This document shows positions 23,797-32,857 of a stretch of 64,000 nucleotides of DNA, one piece after another. The stretch is from NCBI RefSeq assembly GCF_024448955.1, contig NZ_JAMOIH010000001.1, positions 62,001 through 126,000 of the forward strand, given 5' to 3'. Position 1 is the first letter of the stretch; each line of letters opens with the position of its first letter. Origin of the DNA: Stutzerimonas stutzeri. GTDB taxonomy: Bacteria > Pseudomonadota > Gammaproteobacteria > Pseudomonadales > Pseudomonadaceae. The notes under the pieces were generated by a model. It saw only the letters and a program-made list of their open reading frames with translations, was not told where the DNA came from and ran no database searches. The position numbers and the translations under genes were made by a program.

Positions 23797-25248
23797 TTAG
23801 CTATAGAGCAGATCGGCGGCACGGATGGACAGAGCGGCGGCGGTCAGGCTCGGATTGGCCGGCGAGCAGCTTGGGTAGGTTGCGGTGCCCACAACGACGA
23901 GATTTCTCATGCGGTGGTGCAGCATCTGGCCGTCGACCACCGAGCCGTCGTCGACCTGCCCCATGCGCAGCGTGCCCTGGACGTGGGACTCGGTCAGACG
24001 CCATTCACGGAAATTGATCGATTCGACCGGCAACGGCGCTAGCAGCTTTTCCAGACTGTCCAGACCGTACTGGACGCCTTTCATGCCGTAATCGGACTCG
24101 CCTCGGTAATCGATGATCGCCTGGCCGTTCTTTGGATCGATGAGGACTCGGTTTTCCACGTTGGGCAGGTCTTCGCTGACCAGCATCAACGGCAGCGTCT
24201 GGTTCCAGCGACCGCGCTCCGGACGTAGGCCATACGGCCAACGGTTTTCGAAATAGACCAGACAGGCCGAATGCTCTTTGCGGAATGCTCCGTCGTAGAG
24301 CGAATAATTCAGGCCGGTTGTGATGGTACTGCCATCGAAATTGCCTAGGCCGTCGAGATAGACCTCGACGTTCGCACCCACCTGTTCATGCAGGCCCATG
24401 CCGGTTTCGCCATGAACGATATCCGAACGCAACAGGATCGCAGGACTCTGAATGGCATTGGCGCCAAGCACGAACAGATCGCCGAAAACCTTGAATTCGC
24501 GACCCTCGGAACGGATCGTGGCGCCCTTGACGGTGTTGCCTTCGTATTCGAGCGTGCGCACCTCTGTCTTCAGGCAGACGTCGACTTTGGGATGGTTGAA
24601 CAGGTCGGCCAGACCGTTCTGCGCTGTGAATTTCGCGTTGACCGGGCATCGATTGCAGGTCGCGTTCGCGCAACAGACACCGCGAGTACCGGTCGCGACC
24701 CGAGCCCGACCGGTCGGCATGATGAAGTGATGGTCAGGCATTGCCTGCTTCATGATCATGTCGATCGACGAGCCCTTGTGCGGCGGCTGCGGGAACGGCT
24801 GGCTGCGAGGCAGCACCTTGGCCATGTCCTCATCGCCTGCGATCGACATGATCTGTTCGGCCTGGCAGTAATAAGGCTCCAGGTCCTCGTAGCTCAGCGG
24901 CCAGTCATTACCGACGCCATAGCGGCTGCGCGTGGCGAAATCGCTGGGGTGCAACCGAGGCGTCTGCGAGAACCAGCAATTCATGCCGCCGCCGAGCGCA
25001 ATGGTGGTATTCCAAGGCTTCTCGCCGCGATTGTCGTACGTGGATTCAGGCGCGATTGCCGAACTGCTCTGGGTCTGGATCTGCCAGTCCCAGGGATGGA
25101 AATCACCCCATTCGATGATCAGCGCACGCCCGGTAAGGTGCTTTAACGCTTCGGTCAGAAAGAAACTGGAGCCGAAACCAGATCCTATGACGACCAACTC
25201 ATAATGTGCCTTGTCGACATCCCTTGCGCTTACTCGGTTGATATCCAC
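23797..25248 (-). CDS. GMC-family FAD oxidoreductase (sugar/gluconate dehydrogenase-like)
   Basis: About 483 residues from a GTG start (VDINRVSARD). An FAD-binding dinucleotide motif, YELVVIGSGFGSS, lies at the N-terminus; further family stretches are ALGGGMNCWFSQTPR, a Cys cluster CCANATCNRCPVNAKF like that of bacterial sugar dehydrogenases, a catalytic-type His in LTESHVQGTLRMG and the C-terminal SPANPSLTAAALSIRAAD. The frame runs 61 codons further upstream, but that part is basic, low in conserved features and probably untranslated. It forms a two-gene unit with the Tat small subunit, so it should act in the periplasm. Substrate and electron acceptor are unknown, and the usual cytochrome partner is absent. 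Confidence 0.85.
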   Translation of the reverse strand: MDINRVSARDVDKAHYELVVIGSGFGSSFFLTEALKHLTGRALIIEWGDFHPWDWQIQTQSSSAIAPESTYDNRGEKPWNTTIALGGGMNCWFSQTPRLHPSDFATRSRYGVGNDWPLSYEDLEPYYCQAEQIMSIAGDEDMAKVLPRSQPFPQPPHKGSSIDMIMKQAMPDHHFIMPTGRARVATGTRGVCCANATCNRCPVNAKFTAQNGLADLFNHPKVDVCLKTEVRTLEYEGNTVKGATIRSEGREFKVFGDLFVLGANAIQSPAILLRSDIVHGETGMGLHEQVGANVEVYLDGLGNFDGSTITTGLNYSLYDGAFRKEHSACLVYFENRWPYGLRPERGRWNQTLPLMLVSEDLPNVENRVLIDPKNGQAIIDYRGESDYGMKGVQYGLDSLEKLLAPLPVESINFREWRLTESHVQGTLRMGQVDDGSVVDGQMLHHRMRNLVVVGTATYPSCSPANPSLTAAALSIRAADLLYS

Positions 25249-25566
25249 CCAACTACCCTTTCCATATCGCAGCGTCGTTCTCGGACGGCCGCCTCCAACA
25301 GTTCGCGCAGCTCCTGCTGCGCGCCGTAAGCGTTCCTTCCGCATCGGCCCCGCCGATCCGCAGTGTTGCCAGGTTAACTCGACCGGCGGTAGAGGCTTAA
25401 GTTCCCCCCGAGCCAGAGCGAGCTGGACCATTCACCCGGATCCGACTCGGTCAAACCATGGATTGGCCTCAAGCGTCGCGGCGCGACGCAAGCGGATGGA
25501 TGGAGCCAACGATCGCCACGGTACCGGGTCGAAGCAGAACCCCCGACTCAACTATCGAGGCCCATC
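25249..25566. other. Gap between divergent GMC gene and small secreted protein
   Basis: About 320 bases with the start regions of two divergent genes. A frame continuous with the GMC oxidoreductase crosses the first half, but its translation is Arg- and Ala-rich without family similarity. I see no clear operator or RNA gene. Confidence 0.5.
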
Positions 25567-25818
25567 ATGATTGTCCCAAACATCGCCACCGCGGCTCTCG
25601 CCCTGCTGGTCGCAACCAGCGCAGCAGCCAATCAGGAAACCCTCGATGACCGCCAGAATGCGAATCCGAGCCAGAGCGGTGAAGAGTCGGCACATGGCTA
25701 CGAAAACCCGACTGGCGTCGATCCGGATCCGCGCATGACCGAGCAAGAAGCGGAAAACGCATACGAGCGAGCCGATGAGCAGGCAGAGCCTGAGGAAGAA
25801 AAGACAGGGCAACGCTAG
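25567..25818 (+). CDS. Small acidic secreted protein, unknown
   Basis: An 83-residue protein with a signal peptide (MIVPNIATAALALLVATSAAA, one residue over the core shown as cleavage region) and a mature part very rich in Glu, Gln, Asn and Asp, ending in a run of acidic residues before TGQR. It is likely periplasmic and disordered. No family is recognised. No conserved partner lies beside it; the neighbours are the divergent GMC gene and the convergent TetR gene. Confidence 0.55.
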   Translation: MIVPNIATAALALLVATSAAANQETLDDRQNANPSQSGEESAHGYENPTGVDPDPRMTEQEAENAYERADEQAEPEEEKTGQR

Positions 25819-25926
25819 CGCGTCTGGTCGTGGCCCTGTCTCTCATACGGCGCAGGGCTGCTATAGCGCTGCTCGCGCCTAGTTTCGGTCGTGATGAGTC
25901 CACCCAGTCGCCGCGTCGAGGCCCCG

Positions 25927-26478
25927 TCAGCCATCCGGACGGACCACTGCAGCGATATCACTCATGACGTCCGTCCACTCCTCCTCGCCTATTTCCATCA
26001 GGCGGAAGAAGCGCAGCGTGAAAATGCCTTCAGCGGCGAAAAAGGCGACACGGGCGCGGCGTCCTTCTTCGGTCGAGGTGTCGAGTCCGGCAAGGCGCTC
26101 CCGGTACCACGCCTGGGTCGACTGCAGGTGCTCGGGAGTTTGTAGCAGCGCCGCCAACAGACTCGCCGCCTTGGCGTGAGAACCGGAGTCCGAGCCGCGA
26201 GTGGCCTCGACATGCGCGCGCACCGCTGTCAGCGGATCGGGGTTGTCTCCGGCGATGCGCTGGAACTGCTCCGTATAACCCTTGCCCCAACGCTCGAACA
26301 TCGCGTTGATCAGCTCATCCTTGGTGCCGAAGCTGTACTGCACGCCACCTTTGGTAATGCCCGCAGCTTTGGCGACGGCGTCTATCGTCAGTGCTGCGGC
26401 ACCTTGTCGATTGACGATTCCTTCGGCCACATCCAGCAGTACCTCGCGATCGATGGTTCTCTTTCTGCCCACATTCAT
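25927..26478 (-). CDS. TetR-family repressor (SmvR-like)
   Basis: A 183-residue TetR protein. The DNA-binding domain lies at residues about 8-55 (REVLLDVAEGIVNRQGAAAL, then AKAAGITKGGVQYSFGTKDELI); the rest is a helical ligand-binding domain. It is divergent from a 14-helix MFS efflux gene, with a near-palindromic operator between them. This arrangement matches SmvR-SmvA of enterobacteria, where the repressor responds to cationic biocides. It would repress both genes and release DNA on ligand binding; the ligand is inferred, not shown. Confidence 0.88.
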   Translation of the reverse strand: MNVGRKRTIDREVLLDVAEGIVNRQGAAALTIDAVAKAAGITKGGVQYSFGTKDELINAMFERWGKGYTEQFQRIAGDNPDPLTAVRAHVEATRGSDSGSHAKAASLLAALLQTPEHLQSTQAWYRERLAGLDTSTEEGRRARVAFFAAEGIFTLRFFRLMEIGEEEWTDVMSDIAAVVRPDG

Positions 26479-26489
26479 CCCTTTAAATT

Positions 26490-26506
26490 AAATACGTATG
26501 TATTTA
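26490..26506. promoter_or_regulatory. TetR-type operator between repressor and efflux gene
   Basis: AAATACGTATGTATTTA is a near-perfect inverted repeat (AAATAC against GTATTT around a CGTAT centre) in an AT-rich patch 12 bases upstream of the repressor ATG. Its TACGTATGTA core resembles the operators of QacR/SmvR-type repressors. Its position suggests it overlaps the promoters of both divergent genes. Confidence 0.6.
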
Positions 26507-26567
26507 TATTCTGCCGTAACGTTTTCCCCCAGCCAATTGCTGGGATACAGGAACCGAGGACGACCCG

Positions 26568-28046
26568 TTGAAATCACCTCTTCGCTGGCTCGTGCTGGGC
26601 ATATTGTCCAGTGCACTGCTGCTGATCGTCATCGACATGACGGTAATCTACCTGGCGTTGCCCAGCCTGACCTACGAACTGCGCGCCTCGGCCACCGAGA
26701 AGCTGTGGATCGTGAACGCCTATGCGCTCACGGTCGCGGGTTTGCTGCCCGGCATGGGCGCGCTGGGAGATCGCTTCGGCCACAAGCGAATGTTCATCGC
26801 CGGACTGGTGGTATTCGGCGGGGCCTCGCTGGGCGCTGCCTTTTCGCCTAGTGCCGAGGCGCTGATCGCCGCCAGGGTGGTATTGGCGGTAGGTGCGGCG
26901 ATGATGATGCCGGCCACGCTGGCGATCATCCGTCACGTCTTCGAGGACGTCCGCGAGCGCGCCTTGGCGTTCGGTATCTGGGCCGCTATCGCTTCGGGCG
27001 GTGCCGCGTTCGGCCCGGTCGTCGGCGGTGTGCTGCTGGAACATTTCTGGTGGGGCTCGGTGTTCATCATCAACGTGCCGATCGTAATCTTAGCGTTAGT
27101 GCTCGCCGTGATCTGGGTGCCCGCCCGGCCCGGCAACCCTGAACGGCCCTTCGACTTGCTCGCCTCGCTGTGGATCATGGGTGCGCTGGTCGGACTGACG
27201 CTGGCCATCAAGGAAGCCGGCAAGCCAGACCCGTCAATGCTGCAAGCCAGCGCGGCGGCAATCACGGCGTTTGTATGCGGCTTGGCTTTCCTGCGGCGCC
27301 AGCGCCAGACGACTGTACCGATGATCGAATTCGCGCTGTTTCGCGACCGCAGCTTCTCGGCAGGCGTAGCGACGGCGTTGATCGCCTCGGCAGCATTGAT
27401 GGGCATGGAGTTGGTGGTCAGCCAGCGACTGCAGTTGGTGGTCGGCTTATCGCCATTGCAGGCCGGTCTGGCCATTCTGCCAATTCCACTCGGCGCCTTC
27501 GTCGCCGGTCCGCTTGCCGGACTGGCGTTGCCGCGCTTCGGGGCCGAACGCATCCTGAGCACATCCCTCGCCCTGTCGGCAGCCGGGGCGCTGCTGTATC
27601 TGCTGGGTTATGGCGCCGCGCTATGGGTTCAGATTCTGTCGTTCAGCCTGCTCGGTTTCGGCATCGGCGCGGCAATGACTGCCGCCTCCAGCGCCATGCT
27701 GTTGCATGCGCCGCCAGACCGCGCCGGAATGGCGGCGTCGATCGAAGAGGTGTCATACGAGCTGGGCGGTGCACTGGGCATTGCCATATTGGGTAGTTTG
27801 ATGTCCGCGGTGTATTCCGCAGCCTTAGCCGCACCGGCAGGCAGCGCGACGCCAGCGCTGGCCCGAGACAGCCTCGACGGCGCGCTGATCGCCGCCGAAT
27901 CCCTGCCAGATGCCCTCGCCGCCCCGCTCGTCAGCCTGGCGCAAAGCGCTTTCGACAGCGCCTTCGTGACGGTAATGATCGGGGTCGTCGCCCTGCTCGG
28001 CGCGGCATCGGTCGGCATCGCCCTGTCCACCCGCCGCTCTCATTAG
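26568..28046 (+). CDS. MFS drug efflux transporter, DHA2 (14-TM) family, SmvA-like
   Basis: A 492-residue transporter with fourteen predicted membrane helices. Family motifs include the Asp in helix 1 (LLIVIDMTVIYLALP), motif A GALGDRFGHKRMF between helices 2 and 3, and motif C-like SGGAAFGPVVGGVLLE. The DHA2 family exports cationic dyes, quaternary ammonium compounds and other drugs using the proton gradient; SmvA is the closest named member by my recognition. The start is TTG with GAGGA seven bases upstream. The divergent TetR gene and intervening operator indicate inducible expression. Confidence 0.9.
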   Translation: MKSPLRWLVLGILSSALLLIVIDMTVIYLALPSLTYELRASATEKLWIVNAYALTVAGLLPGMGALGDRFGHKRMFIAGLVVFGGASLGAAFSPSAEALIAARVVLAVGAAMMMPATLAIIRHVFEDVRERALAFGIWAAIASGGAAFGPVVGGVLLEHFWWGSVFIINVPIVILALVLAVIWVPARPGNPERPFDLLASLWIMGALVGLTLAIKEAGKPDPSMLQASAAAITAFVCGLAFLRRQRQTTVPMIEFALFRDRSFSAGVATALIASAALMGMELVVSQRLQLVVGLSPLQAGLAILPIPLGAFVAGPLAGLALPRFGAERILSTSLALSAAGALLYLLGYGAALWVQILSFSLLGFGIGAAMTAASSAMLLHAPPDRAGMAASIEEVSYELGGALGIAILGSLMSAVYSAALAAPAGSATPALARDSLDGALIAAESLPDALAAPLVSLAQSAFDSAFVTVMIGVVALLGAASVGIALSTRRSH

Positions 28047-28320
28047 TGGAACGCGCAAGCAGCAGGACGAAGCCTCACGCCAACTGGAGATGCCAGCAAA
28101 CCCGCCTGCATCGAAATGACCGCTCTGGACATCAAGGCAACACCTGGCTCGTTGCGCTGCATCAAAGCGGCATTGATCGATATGGCTCATAGCTGCGTTC
28201 GGCCGACAGCCTTTTCCCTTGCGCGAACGAAGCCTTTAATGGGTCGTTTTCGAGGTTATGCGGTCTATCCACTCAGGCGCAGTCGTAGCTGCTTGTTTTT
28301 CTCTGGCATGACCAACCTCG

Positions 28321-28935
28321 ATGACATCCCTCTTGCAGCTGAATTCCCCAACCGACGTTATGGTTCTGGTGCTTGCGGCAGGCCGCGGCGAACGCTTTTC
28401 CGTATCCGGCGGCGCAGGCCATAAGCTCGACGCGGTGCTCGCCGGCCAGTCGGTGCTTTCGCATGTCCTGAACGCCGTAGAGGCCGCCGGACTGAAGTCT
28501 TTTCTGGTTCGCCCCGAAGGCGGTACGGATGGCATGGGCGAGTCGATCGCCATGGGCGTCAGGGCGACCGCCAATGCGCCGGCCTGGATGATCCTTCCCG
28601 GCGATTTGCCCCTGATCAAGGCGAGCACCATTCGACAGGTTGCACAGGCCTTGGTCGAAAACCTCATCGTCGTGCCGAACTGGCGCTCGCGGCGCGGGCA
28701 TCCCGTCGGCTTCCAGCGGCAGTATTTCGCCGAGCTGGCCGCCTTGCAGGGAGATACCGGTGCGTCCGCGATCGTGCGGGCCAACAAGTTGCTAGGGCGG
28801 GTCCTGGAGCTTTCGGTGGAGGACCCGGGCGCCATCATCGACGTGGATACCAGTGATGATCTGACATTGGCGCGGCACCTGCTGCAGATCCGGCAGACAT
28901 CTGATTTCGAGGGGGAACCCAATGGAAAGTATTGA
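28321..28935 (+). CDS. MocA-like nucleotidyltransferase for molybdenum cofactor
   Basis: A 204-residue NTP-transferase-fold protein. The N-terminus has MVLVLAAGRGERF, followed by the Lys of HKLDAVLAG; LPGDLPLI carries the metal-binding Asp, and the C-terminal DVDTSDDL is typical. Such proteins add CMP (or GMP) to molybdopterin to make the dinucleotide cofactor of xanthine dehydrogenase-type enzymes. Its end overlaps the xdhC start by 14 bases. The start is not certain: an in-frame ATG at MVLVL would give a shorter protein. Confidence 0.82.
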   Translation: MTSLLQLNSPTDVMVLVLAAGRGERFSVSGGAGHKLDAVLAGQSVLSHVLNAVEAAGLKSFLVRPEGGTDGMGESIAMGVRATANAPAWMILPGDLPLIKASTIRQVAQALVENLIVVPNWRSRRGHPVGFQRQYFAELAALQGDTGASAIVRANKLLGRVLELSVEDPGAIIDVDTSDDLTLARHLLQIRQTSDFEGEPNGKY

Positions 28936-29947
28936 CCTCATCGTTCTGCGCACCGCCAGCACCTGGCTCGCGCAGGGCCGCCGCGTGATGCTCGCCACCG
29001 TGGTGAGGACCTGGGGATCTTCGCCGCGCCCGACCGGCTCGATGATGGCCTTGCGTGACGATGGCCGGGCGGTGGGAAGCGTTTCCGGCGGTTGCATCGA
29101 GGATGATCTGATCCATCGTTACACCACGGCATTCGGCGCTGCGGGACTTCCACAAGGCACGCCCGAGGTGGTGCGCTACGGCGTAAGCGCCGACGAGGCC
29201 CATCGTTTCGGCCTGCCCTGCGGCGGAACGCTTGAGCTCGTGCTGGAGTTCGACCCGGCGCTGGAGTCATTGGAGAAACTGCTGTTCGATCTCGACCGTG
29301 GCAACCTCGTACGCCGATCCTTAGACATCGCCAGCGGTGAGGTGGCACTGACGAGCACGCCAACCCCCGAGGCGCTGCAGTTCGATGGCACGCGGCTGAT
29401 CAATACCCTCGGTCCTGGTTATCGCATGCTGCTGATCGGCGCTGGTGCACTCGCGGAGTATGTCGCCACCATGGCGCTGTTCAACGGCTTCAAGGTGACG
29501 GTGTGCGACCCGCGCATCGAGTACATGGACACCTGGTCGGTGGCCGAAGTGGAACTGGTCAGCGGCATGCCGGACGACGAGGTCGTCGCCTTCCGACCCG
29601 ACCCGCGCAGCTGCGTCATCGCCTTGAGCCACGACCCCAAGCTGGATGACCTCGCCCTGCTGGCGGCTCTGCAGAGTCCGGCGTTCTATGTCGGCGCCAT
29701 CGGCTCGCGGCGCAACAACCAGAGCCGGCGAGAACGGCTGATCGCTCACTTCGGCGAGACTGAGCAATCCCTGCAACGCCTCCGCGGTCCGATCGGCATC
29801 TACATTGGCAGCAAGACGCCGGCAGAAATCGCGGTGAGCGTCATGGCCGAGGTCCTGGCGGTGAAGAACGCTGTGCCGCTCGCCCGCGACCAGTTGGTGG
29901 CCGAGGCCAAGAAGCAGCAGGAAGCCATGAGCCCAGCATGGGCCTGA
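28922..29947 (+). CDS. xdhC: XdhC-family Mo-hydroxylase maturation factor
   Basis: A 341-residue protein with an N-terminal XdhC domain (RRVMLATVVRTWGSSPRPTG, SGGCIEDDL, RYGVSADEAHRFGLPCGGTLEL) and a C-terminal Rossmann domain (MLLIGAGALAEYVA, AIGSRRN, plus the closing GIYIGSKTPAEIAVSVMAEV region). XdhC binds molybdenum cofactor, aids its sulfuration and inserts it into xanthine dehydrogenase-type enzymes. It is translationally coupled to the MocA-like gene. No Mo-hydroxylase structural gene is in the window, so its client is encoded elsewhere. Confidence 0.9.
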   Translation: MESIDLIVLRTASTWLAQGRRVMLATVVRTWGSSPRPTGSMMALRDDGRAVGSVSGGCIEDDLIHRYTTAFGAAGLPQGTPEVVRYGVSADEAHRFGLPCGGTLELVLEFDPALESLEKLLFDLDRGNLVRRSLDIASGEVALTSTPTPEALQFDGTRLINTLGPGYRMLLIGAGALAEYVATMALFNGFKVTVCDPRIEYMDTWSVAEVELVSGMPDDEVVAFRPDPRSCVIALSHDPKLDDLALLAALQSPAFYVGAIGSRRNNQSRRERLIAHFGETEQSLQRLRGPIGIYIGSKTPAEIAVSVMAEVLAVKNAVPLARDQLVAEAKKQQEAMSPAWA

Positions 29948-29968
29948 TCGCTTGTTACACGCGACCGA

Positions 29969-30946
29969 TTAGCTGAGCGCCTTTGAGCGCAGCTCCTTAC
30001 AGAAGGTCCGCCGGTAATCCGAGGGGGTAGTGCCCAATTGCGCAGCGAATTGCTGACGCAGTGAAAGCGACGTGCCGAAGCCTACCTCCGATGCGATGCA
30101 GTCAATCGGCATCTCGGTGGTCTCCAGGAGCTGTTGTGCCCTCGCGACACGTTCGGCGTTAAGCCATTTGATGAAAGTCGTGCCTGTGGTTTCGCGAAAA
30201 CGGCGGGTGAAGGTGCGACGGCTCATGCTGGCCACATCAGCCAGCGTATCGAGCGACAAGGGTTCGGCCAGATGTTCCCGCGCCCACTCCAGCACGCCGG
30301 GCAGCCGGCTTTCGCTCGCCAATTGCGGGACAGGCTGTTCGATGTACTGCGCCTGCCCGCCTTGCCGGTGCGGCGGTGTAACCAGCAGCCTAGCCATCCG
30401 ATTCGCTACGTCGGCACCATGACGCTGACGCAGCAAGTGCAGGCAACAGTCGATGGCGGCGACCGTACCGGCCGAGGTGACGATGTTGTCGTCAGAAATG
30501 TAGAGCACATCCGGGCGGAAGTGGCTGCTGGGGAAGCGCCGAGCGAACAGCTCGCGCGCCACCCAATGCGTAGTGGCTTCGCGGTAATCCAGCAGGCCGG
30601 CGTCGCCCAACACGAAAGCGCCCAGGCACAAGCCGACGATCAATGCGCCCTGTGCATGGCACCGGCGCAAGGCGTCGGTCAGCTCGGCCGGCGCGTGCAG
30701 GCTGGGATCGCTCCATGCCGGCACGATGACGATATCGGCACGCGCCATCGCCTCCAGCCCATCGGGCACGTCGATCATCACGCCTTGATCGCTACGGACC
30801 TGGCCTGGCTTTGCAGCGCAATATCGAACTTCGTAATGCGGCAGGTCCGGTGCATCCTTGGCGGCGCCAAAGACCATTCCGGGCACGGAGAGGTGGAACA
30901 GGCTCACGCCATCGAACGCCAGGACGGCAACGCGAAGTATGGACAT
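29969..30946 (-). CDS. GlxA-type AraC regulator with DJ-1/PfpI domain (1)
   Basis: A 325-residue regulator. Residues about 1-185 form a DJ-1/PfpI-like domain with the nucleophile-elbow stretch LIVGLCLGAFVLGDAGLLD and TTHWVARELFARRFP. The C-terminal ~100 residues carry the AraC DNA-binding domain: LDTLADVASMSRRTFTRRF and CIASEVGFGTSLSLRQQF. The family activates catabolic genes in response to small nitrogenous molecules (as GbdR, CdhR and ArgR do), though the ligand here is unknown. It follows the isochorismatase-family gene on the same strand with a 143-base gap. Confidence 0.88.
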   Translation of the reverse strand: MSILRVAVLAFDGVSLFHLSVPGMVFGAAKDAPDLPHYEVRYCAAKPGQVRSDQGVMIDVPDGLEAMARADIVIVPAWSDPSLHAPAELTDALRRCHAQGALIVGLCLGAFVLGDAGLLDYREATTHWVARELFARRFPSSHFRPDVLYISDDNIVTSAGTVAAIDCCLHLLRQRHGADVANRMARLLVTPPHRQGGQAQYIEQPVPQLASESRLPGVLEWAREHLAEPLSLDTLADVASMSRRTFTRRFRETTGTTFIKWLNAERVARAQQLLETTEMPIDCIASEVGFGTSLSLRQQFAAQLGTTPSDYRRTFCKELRSKALS

Positions 30947-31089
30947 GACAGGTGATCCGTTTGGGGAAAGATGGCCTGAAAATATTCAAGAGCGTCATTC
31001 AGGTCAAACATCGAGTGCTGAGCGGTATCGCTGGCAGGTGCTTCCCCGACCTGTGGATCGTGCACGGATCGGGAAATGCAACGGACGGC

Positions 31090-31638
31090 TCAGGCCGTCA
31101 GATAGGCTTGCGTCGAAATCACATTGGCGTAGCCGAACTTCAGGGCAGCCATCATGGCCGCATGCACTTGAGCGGCCGGAACCTGTACACCCTCGAACTC
31201 CAGATCCAGCGTCGCGCAGGCATCGTGCAGCACGGTTACCGAATAGCCCAGATCGGCTGCGGCACGAACGCCGGCATCGACACACATATGACTCATCGCG
31301 CCGACGATCACGACCTCTTCTACACCCTGCTCGTCGAGCAAACGCTTGAGCTCCGTTTCACGGAACGAGTTGGGGTAGTTCTTGACGATGACAGGCTCGT
31401 CATTCTGCGGGGCGACAGCGGGTTGGATCTCGACGTTTTGCGTCCCCGGAACGAAAGCCGGGACTTCCCCGTGGACGAATTCATGACGGATGTGAATAAC
31501 CGGGACATCCTTGGCGCGGGAGTCGGCAATCACTTTTACTGCGTTATCGACGGCCGCCTCGATACCGGTCAGCGGTAGATTGCCCGTCGGCAAGTATTCG
31601 TTCTGCAGATCGATTACGACCAATGCACGCTTGCTCAT
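31090..31638 (-). CDS. Isochorismatase-family cysteine hydrolase
   Basis: A 182-residue cytoplasmic hydrolase. The catalytic triad of the family is visible: Asp10 in ALVVIDLQNEY, the Lys of VIVKNYPNSF and the Cys of AMSHMCVDAGVRAA. Such enzymes cleave amide bonds of small carbamoyl or amide substrates (nicotinamidase, ureidoacrylate amidohydrolase and similar). I choose the ATG at MSKRALVV because AAGGAG precedes it; an upstream start would add 17 unrelated residues. It is flanked by two GlxA-type regulators, one divergent and one downstream, so it is probably their target. Confidence 0.87.
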   Translation of the reverse strand: MSKRALVVIDLQNEYLPTGNLPLTGIEAAVDNAVKVIADSRAKDVPVIHIRHEFVHGEVPAFVPGTQNVEIQPAVAPQNDEPVIVKNYPNSFRETELKRLLDEQGVEEVVIVGAMSHMCVDAGVRAAADLGYSVTVLHDACATLDLEFEGVQVPAAQVHAAMMAALKFGYANVISTQAYLTA

Positions 31639-31744
31639 TATTGGCTCCTTGACGATGGTGTAAGGGGAAGCGTGACCATCATCAGCCATCGGGGCGCTTG
31701 TTGCGAAGTGGCGAGATCGACATCTTCAAGGGCTGGATCGACAC

Positions 31745-32722
31745 ATGCCGGATAGAGACGTTATAGAAATCGGGATGCTGCTGTATCCCGGTGCGCAGCT
31801 GGCGACGGTTCTGGGCCTGACCGACCTGTTCGCGTTTGCACAACGAATCGCCGACGAGCGAGGGGTGCCGGATACGCCGGTTTTGCGCATCAGCCAGTGG
31901 CAAAAACAAAGCCCCAGCGAAGCCCCGGTGCGCGTCCAGGATTCGCTTCCTGGCACGAACACGACGCCCGCCGTGCTGATACTGCCTCCCAGTCTGGAAG
32001 AACCGATTGCTGCCCGCGCAGCGGCGCCTTACAGAGAGTGGCTGCAAGCGCAGCACCGGGACGGAGTCACGCTCGCATCCGTGTGTGCCGGCGCCTTCCT
32101 GCTCGGCGAAACAGGTTTGCTGTCCGGCCGCACTATCACGACGCATTGGCTCTACGTGGAGAAATTCGCAGAACGCTTCCCCAGCGTGCAGCTCGATATC
32201 GACCAGCTCATCATCGACGCCGACGACATCATCACCGCCGGCGGTGTCATGGCCTGGACCGATCTCGGATTGCGATTGGTGGACCGCTACCTCGGCGCTT
32301 CGGTGATGATCGACACCGCCCAGATGCTTCTCGTTGATCCGCCCGGCCGCCAGCAACGTTACTACAGCGCCTTCGCCCCGCGGCTGGCTCATGGCGATCA
32401 GGCCGTGCTGGCCGTGCAGCACTGGCTCCAAGAAACAGGCGCCCGGCAGATCGTCCTGGCTGATCTGGCGCAACGTGCCGGCATGGAAGTTCGCACCTTT
32501 CTGCGCCGCTTTCAAAAAGCGACCGGCATGACCACCACCGAATACTGCCAGCGCCTGCGCGTGGGCCGCGCTAGGGAGATGCTACAGGCAAGCCAGCTGC
32601 CCATCGAACGGATCGCCTGGGAGGTCGGCTATGGAGACCCCGGCGCGTTCCGCAAGGTATTTATAGGCATCGTCGGGCTCACGCCTAGCGAGTACCGACG
32701 ACGTTTCAGCTCGGTTCCCTAG
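31745..32722 (+). CDS. GlxA-type AraC regulator with DJ-1/PfpI domain (2)
   Basis: A 325-residue regulator of the same design as the one at 29969-30946: an N-terminal DJ-1/PfpI-like domain ([53 protein letters not shown]) and a C-terminal AraC domain ([36 protein letters not shown]). It is divergent from the isochorismatase-family gene with about 106 bases between starts, so it most likely controls that gene. The two regulators are clearly different in sequence and not a recent duplication. Confidence 0.88.
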   Translation: MPDRDVIEIGMLLYPGAQLATVLGLTDLFAFAQRIADERGVPDTPVLRISQWQKQSPSEAPVRVQDSLPGTNTTPAVLILPPSLEEPIAARAAAPYREWLQAQHRDGVTLASVCAGAFLLGETGLLSGRTITTHWLYVEKFAERFPSVQLDIDQLIIDADDIITAGGVMAWTDLGLRLVDRYLGASVMIDTAQMLLVDPPGRQQRYYSAFAPRLAHGDQAVLAVQHWLQETGARQIVLADLAQRAGMEVRTFLRRFQKATGMTTTEYCQRLRVGRAREMLQASQLPIERIAWEVGYGDPGAFRKVFIGIVGLTPSEYRRRFSSVP

Positions 32723-32857
32723 ACAGGGTTGGCGCAAATACGCTGCCCCGTCAAAGAATGGCCCGTTTTTATCCATGATTGTCTTTCGGGCCGCTATTGC
32801 TTCTTTCCCTCTGCTCCCACAATGCACTCCTTCGAAACGAAACTCAGGAGACACTCC

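Noticed and set aside
25249..25431. Upstream extension of the GMC oxidoreductase as coding sequence
   Set aside because: Family N-termini begin close to the FAD-binding motif; the extension is basic, unconserved in character and has no export signal.
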